From NCBI GenBank assembly GCA_016782865.1, contig JADHXR010000053.1, forward strand, positions 1 through 44,166: a stretch of 44,166 nucleotides of DNA, in the 5' to 3' direction. A model generated the notes under the pieces. That model was given only the letters and a program-made list of their open reading frames with translations, searched no databases and was not told the DNA's origin. Shown piece after piece: positions 16,279 to 24,481 of this stretch. A program made the position numbers and the translations under genes. Origin of the DNA: Phycisphaerae bacterium (lineage in GTDB: Bacteria > Planctomycetota > Phycisphaerae > Sedimentisphaerales > Anaerobacaceae). The number at the start of each line of letters is the position of its first letter. The stretch's first letter is position 1.

Positions 16279-16943
16279 TTTATATGACATTCAACCCCTG
16301 GGGACTATTCCGCCTGAAGATTGACGGCACCGAAGAGCCGAGATTAATAGCTCAGTTCGAGAGAATAACCTCTTCGAGATCTTGTTCGCCAGACGGCAAG
16401 GTATTGCTTGCCGACAGGGATAACGATCACATACCGATGATGGATTGGGATATCTGGACAGTGCCGCTGGACGAAGGCTCAACGGCAACTGCCGGCCCAG
16501 TCATTGAACGGTTTCACAGCCAGAATCATGGGACATGGTCACCCGATGGACACTGGATCGCATACAGCTCCAATGAGACTGGAGCAGTGGAGGTTTATGT
16601 GGAGCCGTATCCCGTCACCGGAAAGAGAACGAAGATTTCGAATGGCGGTGGTCACCATCCAGTCTGGTCGCGGGACAGCATGAAATTGTTCTACCTCACT
16701 GGCGAAAGAAAGATGGTCGCTGCAACGATAGAGACTGAGCCCAAACTTAGAGTGACCGACCGCAAGGAACTGTTCGATTGGAAATACTCGTCTTGTGGGC
16801 GATGTCAAACCTACGACGTTGCACCGGACGGAAGATTCCTAATGGTCCGGGACCCGGAGGGGCCGCCGCTTCAAAGAATTAACGTGGTCTTGAATTGGTT
16901 TGATGAGTTAAAACACCTCGTGCCATCGCCAGAGGCCCCTTAA
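16215..16943 (+). CDS. C-terminal propeller part of the frameshifted kinase
   Basis: This frame continues the TolB-like propeller of the preceding kinase: STPVWTPDSNEVIY, WSPDGHWIAYSSNETG, VYVEPYPVTGKRTKIS, PVWSRDSMKLFYL and the closing VAPDGRFLMVRD, after which VVLNWFDELK is the usual end of such kinases. It has no signal or kinase domain of its own and no ribosome binding site, so it is most likely not a separate gene. Relative to the kinase frame it is shifted by +2 (equivalent to one missing base). An intermediate stretch in the third frame, reading GGDATR at 16208-16225, also looks family-like, so more than one indel may be involved. Either the gene is a pseudogene or the assembly has an error here. 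Confidence 0.75.
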   Translation: MPLARDISGSTPVWTPDSNEVIYMTFNPWGLFRLKIDGTEEPRLIAQFERITSSRSCSPDGKVLLADRDNDHIPMMDWDIWTVPLDEGSTATAGPVIERFHSQNHGTWSPDGHWIAYSSNETGAVEVYVEPYPVTGKRTKISNGGGHHPVWSRDSMKLFYLTGERKMVAATIETEPKLRVTDRKELFDWKYSSCGRCQTYDVAPDGRFLMVRDPEGPPLQRINVVLNWFDELKHLVPSPEAP

Positions 16944-17026
16944 GTTCTCAGCGAGTGCGAAGCTCGAGCCTGCCTCCCTCACCATCGACTTGGGGGAAGA
17001 TGCTGGGGAGTTTCATCTGCAAATCC

Positions 17027-17413
17027 TCATCTAATAAAAGTTACGACCGAACGCGATAGAAAATACGCCCCGAAAACAAATAAGAGTGAAAGCGAGTTGT
17101 TCAGCCCAATATTCATGAGGCCGAGCATCGCTTCTTTGTCCCTGAACAGGTTGAGTGTTTCCATTGAGTATGTCGAGAATGTGGTGAATGCCCCGAGGAA
17201 TCCGACTGCAAATAACAGTCTGACTGCCGGCGATACAGGCGTCAGTTCCGAGATCCCGAGAAACACCCCGATCAGCAGCGAGCCGACCGTGTTGACACAC
17301 AACGTGCCCTGGGGGAAGGTAGCCGGGCCGATATTCTGGATCCAGCCCGAAAGGCCATAGCGGGCAACAGCACCCAATGCCCAACCCGCTGCTAAACAAG
17401 AGAGCTTCAACAT
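17027..17413 (-). CDS. crcB: Fluoride channel/exporter CrcB (FluC)
   Basis: The 128-residue protein has four hydrophobic helices and the family signature GFLGAFTTFSTYSMET (about residues 72-87) that lines the fluoride pore, as well as GTLCVNTVGSLLIG with the conserved Asn. CrcB/Fluc works as a dual-topology dimer that lets fluoride leave the cytoplasm. Only one copy is present here, consistent with a homodimer. It is the last gene of the minus-strand run, 64 bp after the epimerase. I searched the short upstream region for a fluoride riboswitch and did not see one. It converges with the kinase gene at 16943; the 83 bp between them hold no recognizable terminator. Confidence 0.93.
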   Translation of the reverse strand: MLKLSCLAAGWALGAVARYGLSGWIQNIGPATFPQGTLCVNTVGSLLIGVFLGISELTPVSPAVRLLFAVGFLGAFTTFSTYSMETLNLFRDKEAMLGLMNIGLNNSLSLLFVFGAYFLSRSVVTFIR

Positions 17414-17477
17414 AGACTGATATCCCCCATTTGGAGGGCCATTTGCTTTGTGCTTATCTTCGTGTGATTACGTCAAG

Positions 17478-18422
17478 TCAGGCTTCGCGTCTGAGCCACT
17501 CGGTGAAATTGGCCAAACCTGTCCGGATATCCGTTTTGGGATCGTAGGCTAAATCTTTGCCGGCTCTTGTTACATCGGCGTAGGTGCGCTCGACGTCGCC
17601 CGGCTGAGGGGGCAGATACTCTTTGGCTGCTTTCTTGCCGAGAGCGTTTTCGATTTCCGCGATTAAGTCATTGACAGTGATCGGCTGCGATTCGCCGAGA
17701 TTGTAGATATTGAAGCCGACGCACTTGTCAATCGCTGCGACGGCGCCGTCGATTATGTCGTCGATGTACGTGAAATCGCGCATCATGGAGCCGTCACCGT
17801 AGACGGGGACCGATTCGCCCCGCTCGATGAGTCTTGCGAATTTGTGGATCGCAAGGTCCGGCCTCTGCCGGGGGCCGTAGACGGTGAAGAAACGCAGGCA
17901 GGTTATAGACATTCCGTAGAGGTGGTGATACGTGTGGCAGATAAGTTCGCCCGCCTTCTTCGTTGCCGCGTAAGGCGAGATGGGAAAGTCCACGTTATCA
18001 TCCTCGGAAAACGGCACCTTCTCATTATTGCCGTACACGCTCGAACTCGATGCGAAAATGAATTTGTCAATCTCATGCTTTTTCGCTAATTCGAGCAAGA
18101 CCATCGTCCCGTTTATATTGACATCGTTGTAAAGCAAAGGTTGAGCGATTGACGGGCGGACTCCGGCTTTGGCGGCCAGGTGCACAATTATTTCAACGCC
18201 CTCGCCGACCACATTGTCCATAGCGGCACTGTCACGGATGTCGGCTTCGAAGAGCTGGAAATTGCTGTCCTTCAGACAGTCGGCGATGTTCCGGTGTTTG
18301 ATCCGAGGGTCATAAAAGTCGTCAAAGTTGTCGACGCCGGCTACGGTACAGCCGTTGGCAAGAAGTCGCTCGCACAGATGCGAGCCGATGAAGCCAGCAG
18401 CTCCGGTTACCAATACTCTCAT
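17478..18422 (-). CDS. NAD-dependent epimerase, UDP-glucuronate 4-epimerase type
   Basis: This 314-residue extended short-chain dehydrogenase has the NAD-binding motif GAAGFIGSH (7-15), the segment HLAAKAGVRPSI, the catalytic serines near ASSSSVYG (124-131), the catalytic pair YAATK (Tyr151, Lys155) and FFTVYGPRQRPD. The pattern VDNFDDFYDPRIKHRN matches UDP-glucuronate/galacturonate 4-epimerases best, which supply UDP-galacturonate for surface polysaccharides. The neighbour two genes upstream is a UDP-glucose 6-dehydrogenase that would provide UDP-glucuronate as its substrate, which supports this reading. A 4-epimerase acting on another UDP-sugar cannot be excluded. Confidence 0.88.
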   Translation of the reverse strand: MRVLVTGAAGFIGSHLCERLLANGCTVAGVDNFDDFYDPRIKHRNIADCLKDSNFQLFEADIRDSAAMDNVVGEGVEIIVHLAAKAGVRPSIAQPLLYNDVNINGTMVLLELAKKHEIDKFIFASSSSVYGNNEKVPFSEDDNVDFPISPYAATKKAGELICHTYHHLYGMSITCLRFFTVYGPRQRPDLAIHKFARLIERGESVPVYGDGSMMRDFTYIDDIIDGAVAAIDKCVGFNIYNLGESQPITVNDLIAEIENALGKKAAKEYLPPQPGDVERTYADVTRAGKDLAYDPKTDIRTGLANFTEWLRREA

Positions 18423-18473
18423 GCCTTCTTTGCCTCCCGTTGTGTTAAAGAGTGACAGTCAACCCACTTGCTG

Positions 18474-18881
18474 TTACGCAGAATAAATAATTATGGCTCC
18501 GAAGGCCAAGACGATCAGAGCGATAACTCTGAAAATGAGTATTGGTTGCTCTTGATACCAATCGAGCATCCGTCGAATTTTCTCGGGCCCGAGCATAAAT
18601 ATCAGAAGGCCTCCAGTCAGGAAGATCATGCCGGAGGCGAATATTACCCAGAAGTATCTGCATTCGCTGGCACCCAGGAAGAAGACGACCGCCAGGGCAA
18701 GTCTCAGCAATCCCGGCAGATAGATTCGTCTGCTTTTTTTGAAGAAGTTCATAAGTTGCTTGATCAGATCTGGCCTGAGCAAATACACCACTCCCATCAG
18801 CGTGATGATTATTCCCACACTCTTGATAGCGACGTAACTTCTCAACAAATCTCTGAAGGCGATATCCAAACCTTCGTGCAT
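18474..18881 (-). CDS. Small four-helix membrane protein
   Basis: The 135-residue protein has about four hydrophobic segments (SVGIIITLMGVVYLL, LLRLALAVVFFLGA, VIFASGMIFLTGGLLIFML, VIALIVLAFGAIII). I do not recognise a named family with certainty. It sits between the UDP-glucose dehydrogenase (33 bp upstream) and the UDP-glucuronate epimerase (51 bp downstream) in the same orientation, so it is probably transcribed with them. A competing plus-strand frame over the same region has no family resemblance. A role in surface polysaccharide assembly is only suggested by position. Confidence 0.7.
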   Translation of the reverse strand: MHEGLDIAFRDLLRSYVAIKSVGIIITLMGVVYLLRPDLIKQLMNFFKKSRRIYLPGLLRLALAVVFFLGASECRYFWVIFASGMIFLTGGLLIFMLGPEKIRRMLDWYQEQPILIFRVIALIVLAFGAIIIYSA

Positions 18882-18913
18882 AAGCGTATCCCTTGTTCAG
18901 GCTTACGATGTTC

Positions 18914-20221
18914 TCAGACACAGGCCCTTCCTACGCTGTGATACTCGATTCGGGCTTTTTTGACAACAGCGGGATCGTAGAGGTTTCTTCCGTCAAAGAT
19001 TATGGGCTTAGTGAGTTTTGACGCGACGGCATCGAAATCAGGATTTCTAAATTCCTGCCAATCGGTGAGGATGATGAGGGCATCTGCGCCGTCGAGCGCA
19101 TCATATCCGTTTTGGCAGATCTCAATCTTGCCGTCCAGAACCGCCATCGCCGCGGCTCCCGCTTCGGGGTCGTAGGCACTTATCTTCATGCCGCGATCAA
19201 GGAATTTTCTAATGCAGTAGATTGCAGGCGATTCTCTCACGTCATCGGTCTTTGCTTTGAACGCAAGTCCCCAGACGGCCAATTTGGTCTGATCATGCCT
19301 TCCTGTGAAATAGTCGGTCACGCGCGCGGCGAAGCGCTCTTGCTGATCCGTATTCACCTGCTGGACGGACTTGGCCATTGTCATTTCGACGCCGTGCTCG
19401 GAGCCTGTGTGAATCAGCGCCCGAATGTCTTTTGGAAAACAACTGCCGCCGAATCCCACGCCGGGGAACAGAAAAGCAGAGCCTATTCGCGAGTCACTGC
19501 CCAGACCCTGCCTGACCAGCTCAACGTCGGCGCCGAGCTTTTCGCACAGTGCCGATATCTCGTTCATGAATGAGATTCTCGTCGCCAGCATTGTGTTGGC
19601 AGCGTATTTTGTCATCTCGGCGGAAGCCGGGTCCATAAACAGTATACGGCTTCGCTGGCGCATGAACGGGCTGTACAATTGTCTCATTATTTCTCGCACC
19701 GCCGGATTGGTTGCCCCGATGATTATCCTGTCGGGGCTCATGAAATCTTCTATCGCCGCGCCCTCCTTCAGGAATTCCGGATTGCTGACATAATCGAACG
19801 GCGTGTCGGTCTTGCCTTTGATGATGTCTGCGACCAGTTTATGCGTGCCGACCGGGACGGTGCTCTTGGTCACAATGATGCGATAGTCAGTAATGTTCTT
19901 TCCTATATCGTTGGCGACCGAGAGTATTGCAGATGTGTCGGATGAGCCGTCCGGGGCTGATGGCGTGCCGACCGCGAGAAAGACAACAAGACAATCGTCC
20001 AGGCCGTTTTTCAAATCGGTTGTAAAGTGAAGTCGGCCGAGCTTCCTGTTGCGGCTGACCATTTCGGTCAGAGACGGTTCGTAAATGGGGATTATGCCAT
20101 CTTTCAAACCGGCAATTTTCTGGCTGTCACTATCGACACATATGACATCACTGCCGGCTTCCGCCAGGCACGCAGAAGTGACCAATCCGACATAGCCAAC
20201 GCCAACCACACAAATACGCAT
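18914..20221 (-). CDS. ugd: UDP-glucose 6-dehydrogenase
   Basis: The 435-residue enzyme oxidizes UDP-glucose twice to UDP-glucuronate with NAD. The Rossmann motif VVGVGYVGLVTSACLAEAG opens the protein. Lys205 lies in AEMTKYAANT, and the catalytic Cys261 in GVGFGGSCFPKD with Lys264. The C-terminal UDP-binding domain includes VWGLAFKAKTDDVRESPA. Length and motif spacing are standard. The start is ATG. It lies 45 bp after the NusG-like gene and before the membrane protein and the epimerase, which would use its product. Confidence 0.95.
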   Translation of the reverse strand: MRICVVGVGYVGLVTSACLAEAGSDVICVDSDSQKIAGLKDGIIPIYEPSLTEMVSRNRKLGRLHFTTDLKNGLDDCLVVFLAVGTPSAPDGSSDTSAILSVANDIGKNITDYRIIVTKSTVPVGTHKLVADIIKGKTDTPFDYVSNPEFLKEGAAIEDFMSPDRIIIGATNPAVREIMRQLYSPFMRQRSRILFMDPASAEMTKYAANTMLATRISFMNEISALCEKLGADVELVRQGLGSDSRIGSAFLFPGVGFGGSCFPKDIRALIHTGSEHGVEMTMAKSVQQVNTDQQERFAARVTDYFTGRHDQTKLAVWGLAFKAKTDDVRESPAIYCIRKFLDRGMKISAYDPEAGAAAMAVLDGKIEICQNGYDALDGADALIILTDWQEFRNPDFDAVASKLTKPIIFDGRNLYDPAVVKKARIEYHSVGRACV

Positions 20222-20266
20222 TCTATCAGCTCCCGTTCTTGACTTCGCTTAGAGCGACGAATTCGC

Positions 20267-20815
20267 TCAATCTAGAGTCTCTATCATGTCAAGGTCTATC
20301 TCAACGCTCGCCGCCTGGCCGAGCATGTCCACCTGTAGCACCAGTCGCATAGCGCCTCTTGTCTGGACGGCGACACCTTCTAATCCAAGCAATGGTCCGG
20401 CAGTTACGCGGCACTTCTGGCCCTTCTTGACATACTTGTGCGGTGTCAGCGGCGCGCCGGCTCTGATGGCCTGCTCAATTTGGAGCAGCTCCTTTATGAA
20501 CTTCTCCTGATTGATGACCTCGATCACATTTGCCACGCGATCCGTTCGCAGAAGTTCGAGGCGGTCGTCCTCTTTACCGCAACAGAACAGGTATCCGGCA
20601 AAAAGAGGCAGCAGTGATCGTATCGTTCTTCGGCTCTTGCGCCGAACCTTCCAGCCCATCGGAAGAAAGTAGCTGACTCCTCTTCGGATCAAATCCTGGG
20701 CGAGGGCCTTTTCGTTCCGGCTCTTGGTGTGGGCGACCCACCATTCGCCGGTAAAATCGGTAATCGATTCGGCTTCGGGCCACGTCATCGGGGGATTTTC
20801 ACTTACTTTAAGCAA
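20267..20815 (-). CDS. NusG/RfaH-family transcription elongation factor paralog
   Basis: This 182-residue protein has an N-terminal NGN domain (EWWVAHTKSRNEKALAQDL, VSYFLPMG, LFAGYLFC, VANVIEV) and a C-terminal KOW-like domain (VKKGQKCRVTAGPLLGLEG, LGQAASVEID). Such specialized paralogs (RfaH, LoaP, UpxY types) bind RNA polymerase and keep it from terminating in long polysaccharide operons. Finding it inside a nucleotide-sugar operon fits that role. The start given is TTG at 20815, which has AGGA 8 nt upstream, overlapping the stop of the aminotransferase gene; the ATG at 20788 has no such site. It is not the housekeeping nusG, which is normally beside secE and rplK. Confidence 0.85.
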   Translation of the reverse strand: MLKVSENPPMTWPEAESITDFTGEWWVAHTKSRNEKALAQDLIRRGVSYFLPMGWKVRRKSRRTIRSLLPLFAGYLFCCGKEDDRLELLRTDRVANVIEVINQEKFIKELLQIEQAIRAGAPLTPHKYVKKGQKCRVTAGPLLGLEGVAVQTRGAMRLVLQVDMLGQAASVEIDLDMIETLD

Positions 20816-20825
20816 ACTTGTCGTC

Positions 20826-21932
20826 CTAACTCATACCGTAATACTTAAGCACTATCCCAGCAACATGCTCAATCTTCTCCGGTGACAGTTCCGGGTAGAC
20901 CGGCAGCGATAGAACCTCGTTACAAAGCCTCTCGGTGACCGGCAGGTCACCCTCTTTGTAGCCCAGTTCGGCGAAGCAGTCCTGCAGGTGCAGGGGCTTC
21001 GGGTAAAACACCGCCGAACCGATCTGGTTCTCGGCCAGGAATTCTTGCAGCTTATCTCTTTCGGGCACGGTCACGGTGTATTGATGATAAATGCTCACGT
21101 TGTCTGTGTCGATCTCAGGTGTCTTGACCGGTGAATCGGCGAAGAGACTATCATAAAGCCAAGCGTTTTGCCTACGTTTGTCGTTCCAGCTATCGAGATA
21201 TTTGAGCTTGACGTTGAGAACCGCACCCTGGATGCCGTCCAGGCGGAAATTGCCGCCAATGATCTTGTAGAAGTACGCCGGATCCTGGCCGTGGTTACGG
21301 AGTATCTTGATTTTCTCGGCGATATCGTCACTGTTGGTGGTTACTAAGCCGCCGTCGCCGAAACAGCCGAGGTTCTTTGTAGGATAAAACGAAAAGCACC
21401 CACAGTCACCGAAGTTGCCCGCTTTCGTGCCGTTGCGGCTGGCGCCTATTGCCTGGGCCGCGTCCTCGATGACGGCCAGATTGTGCCGTCGGGCAATCTC
21501 ATTGACAGCGTTCATGTCAGCTATCTGCCCATACAGATGGACCGGAACAATCGCTTTTGTCTTTTCGGTTATCTTCTCTTCGATTGCAGCCGGATCAATG
21601 TTGAATGAATCCGGATCGACATCAACGAAGACCGGCTTTGCGCCGACTCTCACGATAGAACCGGCAGTTGCAAAAAACGTAAAGGCAGTAGTGATGGCCT
21701 CGTCACCCGGCCCGGCTCCAAGGGCCATCAGGCTGATGAGCAGGGCGTCGGTTCCGCTTGAAACGCCGATTGCGAATTTACTGCTGCAATACGCGGCGAC
21801 ATTCTCTTCAAACTCCGCGACGGCCGGGCCGAGAGCAAAAAACTGACTCTCACAGACCTTGTCGATCGCCTGGGCGACCTCATCTCTTATGGCTGCATAC
21901 TGCAGCTTCAAATCCAAAAGTGGGATCTGCAC
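20826..21932 (-). CDS. DegT/DnrJ/EryC1/StrS-family sugar aminotransferase
   Basis: This 368-residue PLP enzyme transfers an amino group to a nucleotide-linked keto sugar. Visible landmarks are PLLDLKLQY at the start, VSSGTDALLISLMALG, the segment VIEDAAQAIGA, the PLP-binding Lys186 in SFYPTKNLGCFGDGG, NFRLDGIQGAVLNVKL and VFYPKPLHLQDCF. It lies directly after a UDP-N-acetylhexosamine dehydrogenase, so the closest functional analogue is WbpE, which aminates UDP-3-keto-GlcNAc uronate. The WbpB-type oxidase and the acetyltransferase of that pathway are not in this window. The NusG-like gene begins 11 bp past the stop. Confidence 0.9.
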   Translation of the reverse strand: MQIPLLDLKLQYAAIRDEVAQAIDKVCESQFFALGPAVAEFEENVAAYCSSKFAIGVSSGTDALLISLMALGAGPGDEAITTAFTFFATAGSIVRVGAKPVFVDVDPDSFNIDPAAIEEKITEKTKAIVPVHLYGQIADMNAVNEIARRHNLAVIEDAAQAIGASRNGTKAGNFGDCGCFSFYPTKNLGCFGDGGLVTTNSDDIAEKIKILRNHGQDPAYFYKIIGGNFRLDGIQGAVLNVKLKYLDSWNDKRRQNAWLYDSLFADSPVKTPEIDTDNVSIYHQYTVTVPERDKLQEFLAENQIGSAVFYPKPLHLQDCFAELGYKEGDLPVTERLCNEVLSLPVYPELSPEKIEHVAGIVLKYYGMS

Positions 21933-21951
21933 TGAAACTCCTCTTGAAGTA

Positions 21952-23265
21952 TTACGCTTTTACGACTTTTTTGCCTGTTCCGCGAATCCCCGCCGTTGCG
22001 TTTCGGGTGTCGACAACGAGCCTGGCGTTCTTGACAATCCAATTGTAATCATAGTCACTGTGGTCGGTTGCGATCAAAACCACGTCGTAGCCGGCCAGCA
22101 TTTTCGCCGACAATTTCTTGCTGGCCATCTTCAGGTCGTGTTTTCGCTGCTTGTGCGTCTTCGCAATGAAGGGGTCGTTATAATCGACCTTTGCGCCTTT
22201 TTCCCGCAATAGCTCGATAAGTTCAATCGAGGGGGACTCGCGCAAATCGTCGATGTCTTTCTTGTAGGCCAGGCCCAATACGAGCACGCTGGAGCCCTTG
22301 AGGCTCTTTCTGTGCTCATTTAGCGCCTCCATGGCTTTCGTTACGACATAGCGAGGCATGCCGGTGTTGATCTCGCCGGCCAGTTCGATGAACCGGGTCG
22401 GCATGCCGTACTGCCGGGCCTTCCAGGTCAAATAGAACGGATCGATCGGTATGCAGTGGCCCCCGAGTCCCGGCCCCGGATAAAAGGCCTTGAAGCCAAA
22501 CGGTTTCGTACTTGCAGCGCCGATGACCTCCCAGACATCGATGCCCATTTTGTCAAAGACCACCTTCAGCTCGTTGACCATAGCGATATTCACGCAGCGA
22601 TAGATATTCTCGAGGATCTTTGCGGCCTCAGCGGCTTCGAGACTCGATACAGGGATCGTCCGGACAATGGCCGCGTTGTAAAGTTGGCAGGCCATTTCAA
22701 GGCATGTCTTTGTCAGCCCGCCGACGACCTTCGGGATAGTCTTCGTGGTAAAATCCTTGTTACCGGGATCCTCACGCTCAGGCGAATACGCCAGATGAAA
22801 ATCCTTGCCCGCTTTGAGGCCGGTTCTCTCCAGTATAGGCGCCATTAGCTCACTTGTGGTGCCGGGATAAGTCGTGCTCTCGAGAACGATCAACTGGCCG
22901 GCCCGGAGGTACTTTGCAATGGTCTCGGTACTTGCGATTATGAACTGCATGTCCGGCTCACGGTTCTCGGTCAGCGGCGTAGGCACACAGACTAGTACAG
23001 CGTCAACGGTTCGCAGCCGGGCCATCTTGGTCGTGGCGCTGAACAGGCCCGCTTTCACCATCTGCTTGACTTGTGAGTGGGGAACATGCTTGATAATGCT
23101 CCGGCCGGAATTCAGAATCCTGACCTTCTTGTCGTCGACGTCGAAGCCGACTACTTTCAGGCCCGCCGAAGCAAACTCTCTTGCCAGAGGCAGACCCACG
23201 TAGCCGAGTCCCATGACCCCGACGACAACTTCCTTGTTATCGACCTTCTTCTCCCACTTACTCAT
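21952..23265 (-). CDS. UDP-N-acetyl-D-glucosamine 6-dehydrogenase (WbpA-like)
   Basis: The 437-residue protein belongs to the UDP-glucose/GDP-mannose dehydrogenase family. Motifs are GVMGLGYVGLPLAREFA (NAD), VLVCVPTPLTENREPD, ESTTYPGTTSEL, FHLAYSPEREDPG, the catalytic Cys271 in GPGLGGHCIPIDP, and VLGLAYKKDIDDLRESP. The GGHCIP form and YSPEREDPGN are typical of enzymes that oxidize UDP-GlcNAc to the uronate, as WbpA does. An upstream TTG at 23271 is in frame, but the ATG at 23265 follows GAAAGGG and is preferred. A promoter at 23299-23327 serves it. It opens the nucleotide-sugar operon. Confidence 0.92.
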   Translation of the reverse strand: MSKWEKKVDNKEVVVGVMGLGYVGLPLAREFASAGLKVVGFDVDDKKVRILNSGRSIIKHVPHSQVKQMVKAGLFSATTKMARLRTVDAVLVCVPTPLTENREPDMQFIIASTETIAKYLRAGQLIVLESTTYPGTTSELMAPILERTGLKAGKDFHLAYSPEREDPGNKDFTTKTIPKVVGGLTKTCLEMACQLYNAAIVRTIPVSSLEAAEAAKILENIYRCVNIAMVNELKVVFDKMGIDVWEVIGAASTKPFGFKAFYPGPGLGGHCIPIDPFYLTWKARQYGMPTRFIELAGEINTGMPRYVVTKAMEALNEHRKSLKGSSVLVLGLAYKKDIDDLRESPSIELIELLREKGAKVDYNDPFIAKTHKQRKHDLKMASKKLSAKMLAGYDVVLIATDHSDYDYNWIVKNARLVVDTRNATAGIRGTGKKVVKA

Positions 23266-23298
23266 ACACAATACCCTTTCGTCAAACGAGCGCAGCTA

Positions 23299-23327
23299 AG
23301 TTTAGAGCCAAACGGCCAAAATGTCAA
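23299..23327 (-). promoter_or_regulatory. Promoter of the nucleotide-sugar operon
   Basis: On the minus strand, a perfect TTGACA (23322-23327) is separated by 17 nt from TAAACT (23299-23304). Transcription should begin near 23292, leaving a leader of about 27 nt before the ATG at 23265. Confidence 0.7.
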
Positions 23328-23385
23328 AACAATTGGGAACACATAATTATATGTTGACTATTTGGTCCTTTGAATTGAGAATCTG

Positions 23386-24432
23386 ATGTTATTGAAAACC
23401 ACCGACCAAAGGAAATTGACTGGCTGGCAAAAAATCGCAAATCGCAAATCGAAAATCGCAAATGATTTCAATGTCTTGTTCACGTGCATAGGCAGGCGCG
23501 TCTCGCTGCTCCAGAGCTTTCGCAGGGCGGCGGCGCAACTGAAGATGAACGCCGCATTTCTCGGCACTGACCGCGCCGGGCTAAGCTCCGCTCTGCAACT
23601 GTGCGACAGACGCTTTCTGGTCAAACCGACTACCCACCGCGGCTATATCGGGCAGTTGCTGTCGATTGTCAAAGCCAACAGAGTGAAGCTGCTCGTGCCC
23701 ACCGTCGATTTGGACCTCAAGAGCCTGGCGCGAAACGAGCCGAAGTTCGCCGCGGCCGGCTGCCGTGTGCTTGTCTCAACTCAAGACGTGATCGATATTT
23801 GCCAGGACAAGAGGAAAACGTACCGGTTCTTAGTCAAGAACGGTTTTGATGCCGCGATCACTATGAGCGTGCGTTCGGTACTCTCGATGAGTAAGATCAA
23901 CTGGCCCTGTTTTCTCAAGCCCTGGGACGGCTCTGCCGGCAGAGAAAATGCCGTCGCAACCAATCGCAAAGAGCTGTTGTTCTACGCCAGGAGGATACCG
24001 AACGTCATCTGCCAGGAGTTTGTCGAGGGCGCCGAGTTCACGTGCGACGCATACGTCGACTTCGGCATGAAGGTTCGCTGCGTTGTGCCAAGAAGACGCA
24101 TCGAGGTGCGGGCCGGCGAGACGAGCAAGGGACAGGTGACCATGAACGGTCGCATAATGGATGAGGCCGCAGCTCTGGTCGAGAAACTTGGAGCCGGGCC
24201 GGGCGTAATCACTCTGCAACTGTTTCTAACGGACGACGGCAAAGTAAAATTCATCGAGATAAATCCCCGTTTCGGAGGCGGCGTCCCGCTGTCGATTAAG
24301 GCGGGCGCAAACTTTCCAAAATGGATATTACAGGAACTGACGGGCAACAAGCCAAACATCCGCCCGGACGGCTTCAAGGACAATCTTACGATGTTGCGCT
24401 ATGACAGCGAGGTCTGGCTCGAAGGCTCCTGA
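23386..24432 (+). CDS. ATP-grasp family protein
   Basis: From residue 29 on the protein reads as a CarB-like ATP-grasp enzyme: NVLFTCIGRRVSLLQSF, VPTVDLDLKSLARN, the ATP-binding lysine segment WPCFLKPWDGSAGRENA, ICQEFVEGAEFTCDAYVD and the metal-binding motif KVKFIEINPRFGGGVPLS. Such enzymes join a carboxylate to an amine or another nucleophile using ATP; members of this subtype occur in surface polysaccharide clusters. The first 28 codons include a 7-bp tandem repeat (23432-23459) and look like acquired sequence. The true start is uncertain: ATG 23386 has no good ribosome binding site, and TTG 23416 after AAAGGAAA is an alternative. Substrate unknown. Confidence 0.85.
   Translation: MLLKTTDQRKLTGWQKIANRKSKIANDFNVLFTCIGRRVSLLQSFRRAAAQLKMNAAFLGTDRAGLSSALQLCDRRFLVKPTTHRGYIGQLLSIVKANRVKLLVPTVDLDLKSLARNEPKFAAAGCRVLVSTQDVIDICQDKRKTYRFLVKNGFDAAITMSVRSVLSMSKINWPCFLKPWDGSAGRENAVATNRKELLFYARRIPNVICQEFVEGAEFTCDAYVDFGMKVRCVVPRRRIEVRAGETSKGQVTMNGRIMDEAAALVEKLGAGPGVITLQLFLTDDGKVKFIEINPRFGGGVPLSIKAGANFPKWILQELTGNKPNIRPDGFKDNLTMLRYDSEVWLEGS
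23432..23459. repeat. Heptamer array, four units (AAATCGC type)
   Basis: Four consecutive 7-bp units read AAATCGC, AAATCGC, AAATCGA, AAATCGC, followed by a degenerate AAATGAT. The array lies inside the 5' end of the ATP-grasp reading frame, where it would encode NRKSKIAN-like residues, or just ahead of the true start. Confidence 0.85.
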
Positions 24433-24450
24433 CAGCATGACTCGCTCCTT

Positions 24451-24478
24451 CAATAGTCAATAGCCAATAGTCAATAGT
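24451..24478. repeat. Heptamer array, four units (CAATAGT type)
   Basis: Four consecutive 7-bp units read CAATAGT, CAATAGC, CAATAGT, CAATAGT. The array fills most of the 49 bp between the convergent ATP-grasp and mannose-6-phosphate isomerase genes. Confidence 0.9.
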
Positions 24479-24481
24479 CAC

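Noticed and set aside
17414..17477. Possible fluoride riboswitch before crcB
   Set aside because: The 64 bp upstream of crcB lack the conserved fluoride-aptamer core and leave little room for it; crcB probably depends on the upstream operon.
18468..18941. 157-codon plus-strand frame opposite the small membrane protein
   Set aside because: The minus-strand product has four regular hydrophobic helices and sits in operon order; the plus frame is low-complexity polar sequence.
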